Origin: Reticulitermes speratus
Lineage: Eukaryota > Arthropoda > Insecta > Blattodea > Rhinotermitidae
Direction: 5' to 3'
NCBI GenBank assembly: GCA_021186555.1
Contig: JAJKFL010000003.1
Span: forward strand, 50,431,630-50,495,629
DNA length: 64,000 nucleotides
Shown: positions 55,111-64,000 of the stretch, piece by piece
How positions within the stretch are numbered: the stretch's first letter is position 1
Layout of the letters: each line of letters starts with the position of its first letter
Notes under the pieces: model-generated
Seen by the model: the letters and a program-made list of their open reading frames with translations, nothing else
What the model was told of the DNA's origin: nothing
The model's database searches: none
Program-made: the position numbers and the translations under genes

Positions 55111-57010
55111 AGCTTTTACTCCTATTTACATAGCCATGTCCAAAGAAATACCACAGTCAACTGCATAAAATTTTGGGGTTGTGATGTGAATGTTCAGGGT
55201 TCACTCACTCTGCGCATGCGTACCATTAGTTTAAAAGCTAGTGCTTTCCTGAAAATCGTGTAGCCCATTTGTAAAGTTACGTACTAACCACGAATTAACA
55301 AAAGCAAGCAGCCTGATATGGCACCTGCTTCTCTGCATAAAATTCAAGGTGTAAATATTGTACGTATTTATACATGATGGAGATGAGAATAAGAAGAGAA
55401 AATATGGAAACATTTGCAGTGTGGGTATTGGAATTGACACACTGTGGACCTCACCTACGACTCGTTGTCTTGACTAAAGCATTCATTTGTCATGAAAAAA
55501 AAGTTACGGTTTATTATTTCAAGATATCCTGAATTTTAATTTGTAAATCATCGGCAGTTACATAAAAAAAGATTAAGGATTACTACTCCGTCAGTAGGCA
55601 TGTCAGGAGCTACAGGTTATGACAGTTGTGAAGAGGAGAACTCGACGGCAAAAGTTAAAAGTAATAATTCTAGATCATTACTTAGTTACTGTGAAGCATA
55701 TTATACTTAAAAGACACTGTGATCGCAAAATGTAAACACCAATAATTTTAAATTACTACCTTCTACCAAAAAATAATGTTACTTTTTCGTTTATTTAACG
55801 ATACTGTCATTAGCTCAAACTATATAATGTCGAATATATAAAAGAATTAACAATTAATTAGAGAGGATAAAAAAAGAAAGCGGCCGTGGCCTAATTTAAG
55901 GCAAATTACACGAGTGGCCCCTAGTGTAAGAAAACCCATAAAAAACCACAACACCCACAGGCAGCAACAGTCGGTGTTCCGGCAGCAATTGGAGCTCCCA
56001 AATATGAGTCACGACCATTACGGCTTGAGCCAACATGGCCGATGACACCACAGATGAAAATCAACGCCATATTAAAGCAGAAGTGATGTCCAAGACAAAG
56101 AGCCCTGAGACAGTATTCAGAACAAAATATGTTTGTATTACTGACCCTCATTAATTGTTGTGCTGCCTGATATGCCCACTACAGTCCACCAATACATAAA
56201 GGAGACGAGGAATGTGGCGTGGTACTGGAAGCACATAGTGACATGTCACCTGTACACATACAGAATATGTTGTAAATCCAGAGGACTTCTGCCAGATGAC
56301 AGGACGGTAGCAGGGTCTTCGGCAAGGCCGTATAACTCGCATCCTGCATGACGTCATGATAATATCACAGATTTTCTGGAAATCAATAAGTTACGTAAAT
56401 ATAGTGTGAAAATTTACAAGCATATTTATGGATTTTCCGCACATATTTTTTCTCCTATGCGAATACTTAGAAGTTTAGACTAAGTACAGTTGATTTTAAA
56501 GTACATAACAGAGAATGTAAACTATAGGGGCGCATAGTATTAATTGTATTATACAGGGTGTTTTATGTCACGATTAAATATATGTTAAAAACTCAAATAA
56601 TTTATATGTAAATCTTGGTTTTAAGTCCATAATTATAGCGACAAGGCGAACTAAAGGACATATATAAAAAATTTATACACGATAATATTCATATAACAAT
56701 GAAAAGGCAAATCAGGTTTTATCAACGTTCCGACGTAAGAATTATTTAAGCAATTAGATGTTGCCAGCTTTGAAGTAACACTAAATTAAAATAAAAAGGG
56801 CCAGGAAAAGTCAGTGTAAATAAAGTACTATTTTTCCACAAGAATAAACCTAACAGGATGTTTCAAATATTATTCAAAACGCATCTACACACGTGCTTTT
56901 AGACAGAGGCCGCACGTGTGTATAGGCCTACAGAGGTGCAGTAAAAGTAACTTGACACTGCTTTTCTTTTCTTAAACGTCGCGTATCGAGTGTCTTGCGC
57001 CAGCCTGTAA
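55111..57010. other. No gene seen
   Basis: About 1.9 kb without supported features. TTATACAGGGTGTTTTATGT at 56549 resembles a mariner-type end without a visible partner. Confidence 0.45.
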
Positions 57011-57845
57011 ATGGACATACATGTATGTATGTATGTATGTATGTATGTATGTATGTGTGTATGTATATATGTATGTATGTATGTGTGTGTAAGTATGTAT
57101 GTATTTATGCATGTATGTATGTACGTATGTATACATGCATGCATGAATGTGTGTATGCATGCATGTATGTATGTATGTATGTATATATGTGTGTATGTAT
57201 ATATGTATGTATGTATGTGTGTGTAAGTATGTATGTATTTATGCATGTATGTATGTACGTATGTATACATGCATGCATGAATGTGTATATGCATGCATGT
57301 ATGTATGTATGTATGTATGTATGTATTTATGTATGTATGTGCATGCATGTATGTATGTGTGCATGCATGTATGTATGTATGCATGCATACATGAATGTGT
57401 GTATGCATGTATGTATGTATGTAATGTATGTATGTATGTGCATGCATGTATGTATGTATGTACGCATGCATGTATGTATGTATGTGTATGTACATATGTA
57501 TGTATGTATGTATGCATGTATGTATGTATGTATGTATGTGCATGCATGTATGTATGTATGTATGTATGTATGGACGTATATGTATATATGTACGTACGTA
57601 CGTATGTATGTATGTATGTTTGTATTATGTACGTACGTATGTGTGTGTATGTGTGTATGCATGTGCATGTATGTATGTGTATGTACGTGTGTATGTATGT
57701 ATGGACGTATGTGTATATATGTACCTACGTATGTATGTATGTATGTATATATGTACGTATGTATGGACGTGCATGTATTATGTACGTATGTACGTATGTA
57801 TGTATGGACGTATGTGTATTCATGTATGCATGTATGTATATACCC
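57011..57845. repeat. (TATG)n microsatellite, about 830 bp
   Basis: Imperfect TATG/CATG/TACG tetramers throughout. A stretch containing GTGTGTAAGTATGTATGTAT recurs after 134 bases (57083 and 57217 regions), showing segmental duplication within the tract. The long ORFs on both strands (up to 307 codons of MYVC or HTYI repeats) follow from the tetramer period and are not genes. Confidence 0.97.
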
Positions 57846-58270
57846 GTACACATACATATTCACAGTTTTCACATTACATATGGTGTCCACCGGAACAGAT
57901 AATTTGATATGCTCGTAGCCGTGCTAGAAGGTATTAATATGTAGGTTACACAGGACACACCTCCGAGTAAATCCTCTGATGTATCGAGCTGAAGACAGAG
58001 GAAGGCCGGGCTGGCAAACGTTGCGACTCGCACAGCTTGACTTCAGCCCACGTCGCCGCGGGCGACAGTCGGCCACCGTTGCACTCGTCGGTTGGTTTTG
58101 GCAGCCACATCACCGCCCCCGCCTTCCCCGCGGTGACAGGATATTGCAACCAGTGGCACTACCCCTGTACTTTTATTGCTCACCCCGAGCTACCTCTCCC
58201 TGGCTTGAAGTTTTCCTTTGATACTCACTGTTTAAAGGCATGACTTTGGTCCGGGAACAGTCAAGAAAAT
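57846..58270. other. No gene seen
   Basis: GC-richer patch at 57980-58200. Two overlapping plus ORFs of 68-80 codons have no recognisable domain. Confidence 0.4.
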
Positions 58271-58410
58271 ACCGGATGAATGGATGGATGGATGGATGGA
58301 TGGAGGAATGGGTGTGTGTGTGTGGTTGCGTGGGAGGATGGGTGGATGATAATTAAGAAGTACATGAATGAGTGAATGATGTGTTTTGCCTGGGTGGGTG
58401 GGTGGGTAGG
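58271..58410. repeat. (GGAT)n and (GGGT)n microsatellites
   Basis: About six GGAT units near 58280-58306, a (GT)n run to 58324, and GGGTGGGTGGGTGGGTAGG near 58394-58412. Confidence 0.9.
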
Positions 58411-58762
58411 CGTGTTTGCTAGTGGTTTGATAAATAGTTGTGTGTAAATTGTGAGATTCTGACGGCGTTGAAAATTACGATTATATTCTGGAACAAAAGC
58501 ACCACACGGATTTATAAAGAGGAACCTACTTCCTCTAACTTCAGGGTGAAAAATGAAACAAAAAGGCTGTTTTCGTTCAGTATCTTCAATTAGTAAAATT
58601 TTGAATTTCGATCAAGTAAGATGGGTTTTAATTCTGATCAAAATATTTTCATTGTAGAACACTTCTTTGCTAGCAAAAAAGTTTGTGTTGTAAAGTACGG
58701 TACTGTACAATACTGGATACACTAAATATTGCACCGTGAACAAATTAAAATTGTTGTAGATG
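58411..58762. other. No gene seen
   Basis: AT-rich unique sequence. Confidence 0.4.
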
Positions 58763-58763
58763 G

Positions 58764-59073
58764 GTTAAAAAAAAAGCAATCCCATTACAGGCCTGGACAG
58801 GCCCTTAGGGTTCCAGGAGGTTGAGGCTCCCAGATTTCTAGACCATCGGCATATGACGGTGGTAAGGTTGTCAGCCCTACGTACCGGCCGCTTTTACCCC
58901 CCAGGAAATATTCCTGGTACTCATTTATGTTAGACGCTGAGTGGACCCCAGGGCCTTAGTGCGGCCGGAAGGATTATGTCAATGAAAAATTCCGATGACA
59001 CCATCGGGAATCAAACCCGCGACCTGCCGGCTTGTAGTGCAGTGCCTCAACCAACTGCGCCACCGCGTGCTCC
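58764..59073 (-). mobile_element. SINE-D, full length
   Basis: Target duplication TTGTAGATGG/TTGTATATGG (58754-58763, 59074-59083; one mismatch). Exact A box TGGCGCAGTTGG; B box GGTTTGATTCC (one change). The tail ends GGGATTGCTT then T-runs on the minus strand. Confidence 0.92.
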
Positions 59074-59083
59074 TTGTATATGG

Positions 59084-59667
59084 ATTACATTTTAAAATGG
59101 AACGCCCTGTATTAAATACTCACAGGCTAAAGAGTTGGTATTTTGTTCCCTTTTCTATTATAACTCACAAATATCAAGTAAAATTAAGAATTTATTGAAT
59201 ACCTTTCAGTTCCGAAATCGGTCTGGCTATTCATTTCGTCATAAACTTAACGAAAAGAGGGGAAAAAAATGCGAAATAACATTAATTGTCCGCATAGACT
59301 GCTGATACATTTGGCGATCAGAAACAAATAGACCTGCCGTGTGTTATTAACAGACACAGTGCAGTCCTTTTATGTCTCTAACCGTTGGAATGGTTAGGGT
59401 AACGCGTTTTAGTAAGAAGTGAAGCTGAAAATAGGACATTTTACATGCACCGGTGATCTTTCAGGTGAAAAGGTGAAACAGGAACATCACACTGCGCAGC
59501 AAAGCATAATGTTTGCAGGAGATGATCAGAAAATACTGAATACAGTTCGCAAGGCAGAGCGCTTTGACAGGGGGGCCTATTCAATCACCAGTTTAAACAC
59601 CCCAGCAGCTTCGGAAAAGGGGGAGCGATGGTTTATGTCTAGTAACTCCTAATCATTCTACACGTTA
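59084..59667. other. No gene seen
   Basis: Unique sequence; ORF 59419-59652 (77 codons) has no recognisable domain. Confidence 0.4.
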
Positions 59668-59748
59668 TACAAGGTATACACAAAAGAATGGTGCGGATTC
59701 AATGGTGACTAAAGGGAAACCGCACCATTCTTTTGTGTACACCCTGTA
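59668..59748. mobile_element. 81-bp palindromic mariner-like MITE, copy 2
   Basis: Same length and arms as 45574-45654 (GTATACACAAAAGAATGGTG and inverse). The centre reads AATGGTGACTAAAGGGAAAC, the reverse of the other copy, so the two are in opposite orientation. TA dinucleotides flank it. Confidence 0.9.
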
Positions 59749-60330
59749 CATTGGTATATTCGTATGTTCTGCAGATTTGACACTACGTCATGAATAAAAT
59801 TTACTTACAAAACAGAAAAGGAACTTAGGTGTCAAATATCTAAAATTTATGTTTCCGGTTCTGCAGATATTGGGTTCTAAGCCTCGTCTCGGAAATTGGT
59901 TATTATGAATAAAATTTCTGATTTTTTCCTCAGTCACTGCAGGCAAGCGTCAAAATAACACCTCAAAGTATGCCGCAGCCGCTTCCTTTACAATACATGT
60001 GCTTATACATCAGGAGCTTGGTTTGTAACACATTACGTCACATATTCTTGTAGTTGATGTCACTTATGTCAGATGGCAGTAATTACTGAAAAAATTCTCT
60101 CGTTATGAGGCAGTAAAAAGTACCTACGCTTCGGTCGGTATTGCAGCTTTGTACTATGCCGATAAAATCTATCAAGCCGTCTGTTAGGAACTTTAAAAAA
60201 ATCTACGGCGAGTATACTCGGTGAAAGTGAGATTTCATATTGTCTTTTTACGATACTCACAAACGGGCCGACTGCGGGGTTATATGTGAATGAAAAGTGT
60301 TTAACTTTCTTTTCTTCGACATATAGGATC
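59749..60330. other. No gene seen
   Basis: The 149-codon minus ORF (60069-60518) overlaps a SINE-A and has no recognisable domain. Confidence 0.45.
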
Positions 60331-60600
60331 CGGGACAGCATAGTGAATATAGTGACTAGGATACAGGCTGGACCATCCGGGGTTAGATTCACGACCGGGT
60401 GCAAGACATGCATTTCTTCTCCGAAACGTCCATGCGACAAATCCAGCCTCCTATTCGTAGAGTACTGGGGGGGGGGGGGGCTCTTTCTCAGGGGTAAAGC
60501 GGTGGAGGCGTGAAACATATCATTCGCTTCTATCTAAAGCCGAGGTTAAAATGACTGAAAATACATAACTACTTCCCCATACATCTTCACAGAGTGCACA
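60331..60600 (+). mobile_element. SINE-A copy with poly-G
   Basis: CAGGCTGGACCATCCGGGGT, TTCTTCTCCGAAACGTCCAT, CAGCCTCCTATTCGTAGAGT, then a G-run (60466-60480), GGGGTAAAGCGGTGGAGGCG and CTATCTAAAGCCGAGGTTAA. The B box (GGGTTAGATTCACG) has minor changes. Confidence 0.8.
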
Positions 60601-61060
60601 GGGATATCTTTTCCTTTACGTTCCGGGGACATATAACTGTCTTGTTCGGAAGCTGGAATAGTCCGACGCGCCACACCGCCGTCTGACAAGACTAAGAGCA
60701 TGCCCTCCTAAAGTATCTACATCTTTGTAGACCTTGAAATTTGCAGAGTTCTCAGTGAGATTAAAGAACTTATCAAAAGTTCTACATCAAGTTTCTTTAA
60801 TAAAGTTAAGAGCTCTTAGGGAATATTCCTTTAATACGAAAAGATGATAAAATTTTGCACAGCAGGAATACGTAAGATGCATATTTTGCAAACGGCTAAC
60901 CGACATGTATCGAGTGTAGGTTGGAGAGACTGAAATATTTTCATTTATCAGCTTACACTTAAAAGATTTTTATACCTGAATTCAATATCAGAGAATAATT
61001 TGCCTTTAAATTGTGTGATTTGAGCAGAGTTTTTATATGTAAGTTGACAATGTAATGTTA
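60601..61060. other. No gene seen
   Basis: Unique AT-rich sequence. Confidence 0.4.
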
Positions 61061-61062
61061 TA

Positions 61063-61167
61063 CCTACACAGGCCTCGACAGGCCCTTAGGGTTCTAGGAG
61101 GTTGAGACTCCCAGATTTCTAGACAATCGACACATGAAGGTGGTAAGTTTGTCAGCCCTACGCACCG
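61063..61167 (-). mobile_element. SINE-D 3' fragment
   Basis: ACACAGGCCTCGACAGGCCC, TTAGGGTTCTAGGAGGTTGA and GTTTGTCAGCCCTACGCACC are the last 105 bases of SINE-D. The head and pol III boxes are missing, as in a 5'-truncated retroposition. Confidence 0.85.
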
Positions 61168-61685
61168 TGAATTCTTAAATCTTTTATACGAACTTCATAT
61201 TTTGAAGTATTAAGACATGAAATTCGTTTAAACAATTTTGACAAATTAGGAATTATTTTCCTTTCTACTTTACCGGTGTTTGTGTTTGTGTTTTCTACAA
61301 TAATGTACATCCACTTTCTCCCTCCTCCTCGTCCTCCTGTTTATCATCATCATCTATAAACACCAATTTCTGCTACCCTACGTATTTCAGCGTCATAGGA
61401 ATGCCATCACTGGAACTCCATTATATAAAATTAAATATGAATTACATCCTTACGTTCTTATAAAATACGGAGATTTTTTGTATTCAGAAGATAAAAGCAT
61501 CCGCATATATGACCTGAACAGCAGGTAAAAATATCTTGTCTACAATATTAGAAATGAGTGAACTGTAACTTTATTTAAACTTGGAACATTATTTAAGTCC
61601 CACACCATCAATACACACGTATTTTGGTACAGACTATTTCTTATGTTCCACCAACACTCATGGAAGTGTGTGAGATTTGAGATTC
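61168..61685. other. No gene seen
   Basis: Unique sequence with a CTCCTCCTCGTCCTCC run near 61320. Confidence 0.4.
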
Positions 61686-61689
61686 TCAC

Positions 61690-61870
61690 ACCTTGACTGT
61701 GAAGTTAACTCGCTTCTGACGTGTAACATTGTGTATTCTGGTAGGTATATACCGACGTTTCGGAAGGCTGCTCTCGTCTTCAGGCTAGGGAATTGTTTTA
61801 CTCTGAAGATCGCTACAGTCGTTTACTCCGAAATGTTATCGGTACATATTTACCAAACTGTACTATGTGA
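61690..61870. mobile_element. HHR group-2 foldback element, two arms
   Basis: Left: GTGTATTCTGGTAGGTATAT, ACCGACGTTTCGGAAGGCTG, CTCTCGTCTTCAGG. Right: ACTCTGAAGATCGCTACAGT, CCGAAATGTTATCGGTAC. The left (minus) core reads CTGAAGA...GAAACGTCGGTA and keeps the conserved bases, but stem II is poorly paired and stem III has no loop. Confidence 0.65.
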
Positions 61871-61925
61871 CTATTTTTTATTTATTTTATTTATTTATTT
61901 TTATTTATTTATTATTTATTAAGGT
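61869..61925. repeat. (TTTA)n microsatellite
   Basis: Imperfect TTTAT tetramers/pentamers for about 55 bases. Confidence 0.9.
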
Positions 61926-61999
61926 AGTAATTTTACATGAAGCAAGCCACACAGCGTGGATAAAGCCGAACTTCTCTATATGAAGTTTCATCTCCCTTT

Positions 62000-62100
62000 C
62001 TTGACATATTACCCTGAATGTGGAGGCAGTATACTCATCCGAAACTTCGGTAACCAGTAAACGGACTACGCAGAAAGTCAAAATACACTACGATACTCTT
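62000..62100 (+). mobile_element. HHR group-2 remnant
   Basis: CCTGAATGTGGAGGCAGTAT, ATCCGAAACTTCGGTAACCA and GGACTACGCAGAAAGTC follow the right-arm order. The core is changed (CTGAATG). Confidence 0.5.
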
Positions 62101-62589
62101 TCCTCTAACATTACGACATTTTTATTCTTCTGTCGGATATATTTCGCTCAGTCTGTTGTTGAATACTTTTCTGCAGGGTACCTTAAGGCCACGCAAGCAG
62201 CCAAACGCCGTTAGCGGCCGTCCATACAAACCAATGTCAGTGCATGCCCTAACACATACGAAGAAGTAGAACAGAGAGATGGTGTAAGAAGAAACAAGAG
62301 TGTGCATTTATGTGAATACGTGGTAGCAAATAAAATATCCTAGGGGAAAGGCGATGTTGGTTTTGCGACCCAAACTGGCTCACAGGCGAGGGATATGGGG
62401 CACTAACAATGGCCATCATCCAGCGGCATCTTACTTTTTTATAAACTGAGGTATTCGCAAAATTTACTAGACATCTTTATAACAGTTCCTTTCTCCAGCT
62501 TTGTGGACAAGAAATAAAACCGTAAGACGAGATATTTTAGGTTTCCACAGAGGTTAATATGGAAATAAGTTTTTGTAAAATGACGTCGT

Positions 62590-62700
62590 ACAGTCTGGTA
62601 GATATTTAATTCCACATAGTCTGATGATGTAAGCAGTAGGTTTGTATAAAACGTCGGTAGACTTCTAGTAGACTACGACGCATCTCAAGCGCCAAGACTC
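62590..62700 (+). mobile_element. HHR group-2 remnant with CTGATGA core
   Basis: ACATAGTCTGATGATGTAAG and TTGTATAAAACGTCGGTAGA keep CTGATGA, but GAAAC has become AAAAC, losing G12. AGTCTGG...TAGTCTGATG repeats nearby. Inactive by known hammerhead rules. Confidence 0.5.
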
Positions 62701-63195
62701 CAATCTTCATTAATTTTCTTCTCCTCTGTTACTAAGCTAAAGGCTTGTTCCCTAAAGAGCATGAGACACTCCATCTTTTATGTGTTCTACAAGATCTCTT
62801 ATTCGATTCAGGTGAATTATTTCCTCTTAACCGGACAATCCTTTCAGATGTTATGCCTGAAACTTCGCGGTTGAATTTGTCTCTTCTTTTATTCACCAAT
62901 TCTGCGAAATCCTAGATGTCACACCGAGGTCTGACGTCTTGTCTCGTTGCTTCGTTCAGCCTAATTAATCCCTGAATAATTCTTCCCTTACTTTACGACG
63001 TTCTCTGTAGCTTAAATTACATAACAGCGATAGTTCGAAGAGTGAAAGGTAAATGGGAAAAGAAATTGGAATTGGACTGTCGTGTACTAAACAAGAAACT
63101 CTCAGGGCAATTACACGTATTTGGAGGAAACTGGGTAAAAAAAATCACAATATCTGTGTTTCGGCACAGATTAGAACAAAGTACCTCCAGAATAA
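62701..63195. other. No gene seen
   Basis: Unique sequence. The 114-codon ORF (63042-63386) runs into the foldback element. Confidence 0.4.
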
Positions 63196-63210
63196 AGTCT
63201 TTACAGGGTG

Positions 63211-63464
63211 AGATCTGCGATCTTCTGGGATATTACGCAGCGTTGAGTGGTAGTTCTCTACCGACGTTTCGGGACAAACTATCAGTCCCATCTTCAAGGG
63301 TCAAGAAGTCCAAAAAGAAAACTTTCTTCTCTGACTCCTTGACCTCTGAAGATGGAATCCGATACGTTGTCCCGAAACGTCGGTAAAATAACTACCATTC
63401 TAACGCTGCGTATTATCCCACAAGATCGCAGATCTCATTTATATCGCTGCGGGAGCCTGAAATC
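63211..63464. mobile_element. HHR group-2 foldback element with target duplication
   Basis: Fullest copy. Left arm AGATCTGCGATCTTCTGGGA, CTACCGACGTTTCGGGACAA, CAGTCCCATCTTCAAGG. Right arm CTCTGAAGATGGAATCCGAT, TGTCCCGAAACGTCGGTAAA, GATCGCAGATCTCAT, then GGGAGCCTGAAATC. It is flanked by GTCTTTACAGGGTG (63197-63210) and GTCTTACAGGGTG (63465-63477), differing by one base. A 13-base duplication is longer than cut-and-paste transposons normally give and points to retroposition. Confidence 0.8.
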
Positions 63465-63465
63465 G

Positions 63466-63520
63466 TCTTACAGGGTGTTTCGGCTACACCAAACTGCTTC
63501 GTTCCGAAATATTATGCATG
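63466..63520. mobile_element. Mariner-like terminal sequence, target of the above
   Basis: TTACAGGGTGTTTCGGCTAC resembles a mariner-type inverted end; the foldback element's duplication lies in its first bases. The partner end is not identified. Confidence 0.35.
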
Positions 63521-63739
63521 TAAGTAATTAGGTATGGGACGGATTTTAGTCCTCTTGCCACCTTCTTACTGAAGAGTGAGTGTATTAAAACTGGAAGCTA
63601 GACATTGGACATACATCAGTGTAATGCTGTCTCATTATCCTGTAAACACGATAAATTACCAAGTAATTTATTTACTGCATTCCGTAACCCAACCTACAGC
63701 GACACATAGTATTATAACGTCATGAAAGGGACTGAATAC

Positions 63740-64000
63740 TTTGTGTCGTTATAAACGAGTGTTGTTATAACCGAGTAGTATAATGTTATGGTTAGCAGTG
63801 AGGAATTAATTGGTACCACAGAATATCTGACGTTATAGACGAGGTGTCGTATAAACCGATGTCGTTAAAAGAGTGTTGTAACCGAGTAGTATAATGTTAC
63901 GGTTAACAGTGAGAAATTAATTGGTACCACAGAATATCTGACGTTATAGATGAGGTGTCGTATAAACCGATGTCTTTGTAAGAGTGTTGTTGTAACCGAG
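63740..64000. repeat. 111-114 bp tandem repeat running off the window
   Basis: AACCGAGTAGTATAATGTTA begins units at about 63769 and 63880, with the third starting at the very end. Within each unit a 17-bp-like motif (GTGTTGTTATAACCGAG, GTGTCGTATAAACCGAT) recurs, so the array has at least two levels of periodicity. Its full size cannot be seen. Confidence 0.88.

Noticed and set aside
56995-57918. 307-codon plus ORF and 187-251-codon companions on both strands
   Set aside because: They are translations of a (TATG)n tract (MYVC and HTYI periodicity); open frames on both strands come from the repeat unit lacking stops.
60410-60435. CTCCGAAACGTCC in SINE-A as another hammerhead core
   Set aside because: It resembles GAAACGTC, but no CTGANGA lies at the right spacing; the match is part of the SINE-A body.
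60069-60518. 149-codon minus ORF
   Set aside because: Half of it is antisense to a SINE-A copy and the remainder shows no domain.

Overview
This is a gene-poor, repeat-saturated stretch of a large eukaryotic nuclear genome, most likely an insect. Base composition is AT-rich, with long ATT/TAA tracts. No reading frame shows a recognisable host protein domain, and no rRNA, genuine tRNA gene, bacterial operon, CRISPR array or capsid/polymerase gene was found. The LINE tails (residues like RFGRDYGSVVRQTTE and [15 protein letters not shown]) and the tRNA-derived SINEs resemble what I remember from cockroach and termite genomes. Blattodea is therefore my best guess, an inference from memory and not a database result.

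Layout. 1-6.2 kb: three hAT-type miniature elements (two clear, one weaker), SINE pieces and a 37-bp minisatellite. 6.2-14 kb: tRNA-derived SINEs of four families, LINE ends, an 81-bp palindromic mariner-like MITE and foldback remnants. 15-21.2 kb: foldback elements carrying hammerhead-ribozyme cores, and a perfect 46-bp-arm hairpin. 22-30 kb: a 230-bp duplication whose spacer recurs 4.6 kb away, SINEs and AT-rich microsatellites. 30.7-33.4 kb: a 36-bp minisatellite with 216-bp higher-order periodicity, a 46-bp minisatellite and a hAT MITE. 36-43 kb: two LINE 3' fragments, a hammerhead element split by a SINE, and a hAT MITE with a perfect target duplication. 43-56 kb: more foldback elements, a 92-bp and a 31-bp minisatellite, and SINEs with clean target duplications, one of them nested in a LINE. 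57-64 kb: an 830-bp (TATG)n tract, SINEs, a second copy of the palindromic 81-bp MITE, foldback elements and a tandem array running off the end.

There is no gene network to describe; the biology is that of mobile elements. Five tRNA-headed SINE families (my labels A-E) have pol III A and B boxes and probably borrow LINE machinery. SINE-B1 and SINE-C have different tRNA heads but share the same 3' tail, which suggests a common LINE partner.

The most interesting signal is two related groups of short foldback elements. In group 1, hammerhead (type I) cores of the form CTGANGA, stem II, GAAAC, short stem III and closing stem I can be folded by eye at six places, five with an intact core. Hammerheads of this kind are known from Penelope-like retroelements and animal retrozymes. 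Finding them as head-to-head inverted pairs inside small foldback elements is unusual. Group 2 carries decayed versions of the same motif and occurs at least twelve times; one copy has a long target duplication.
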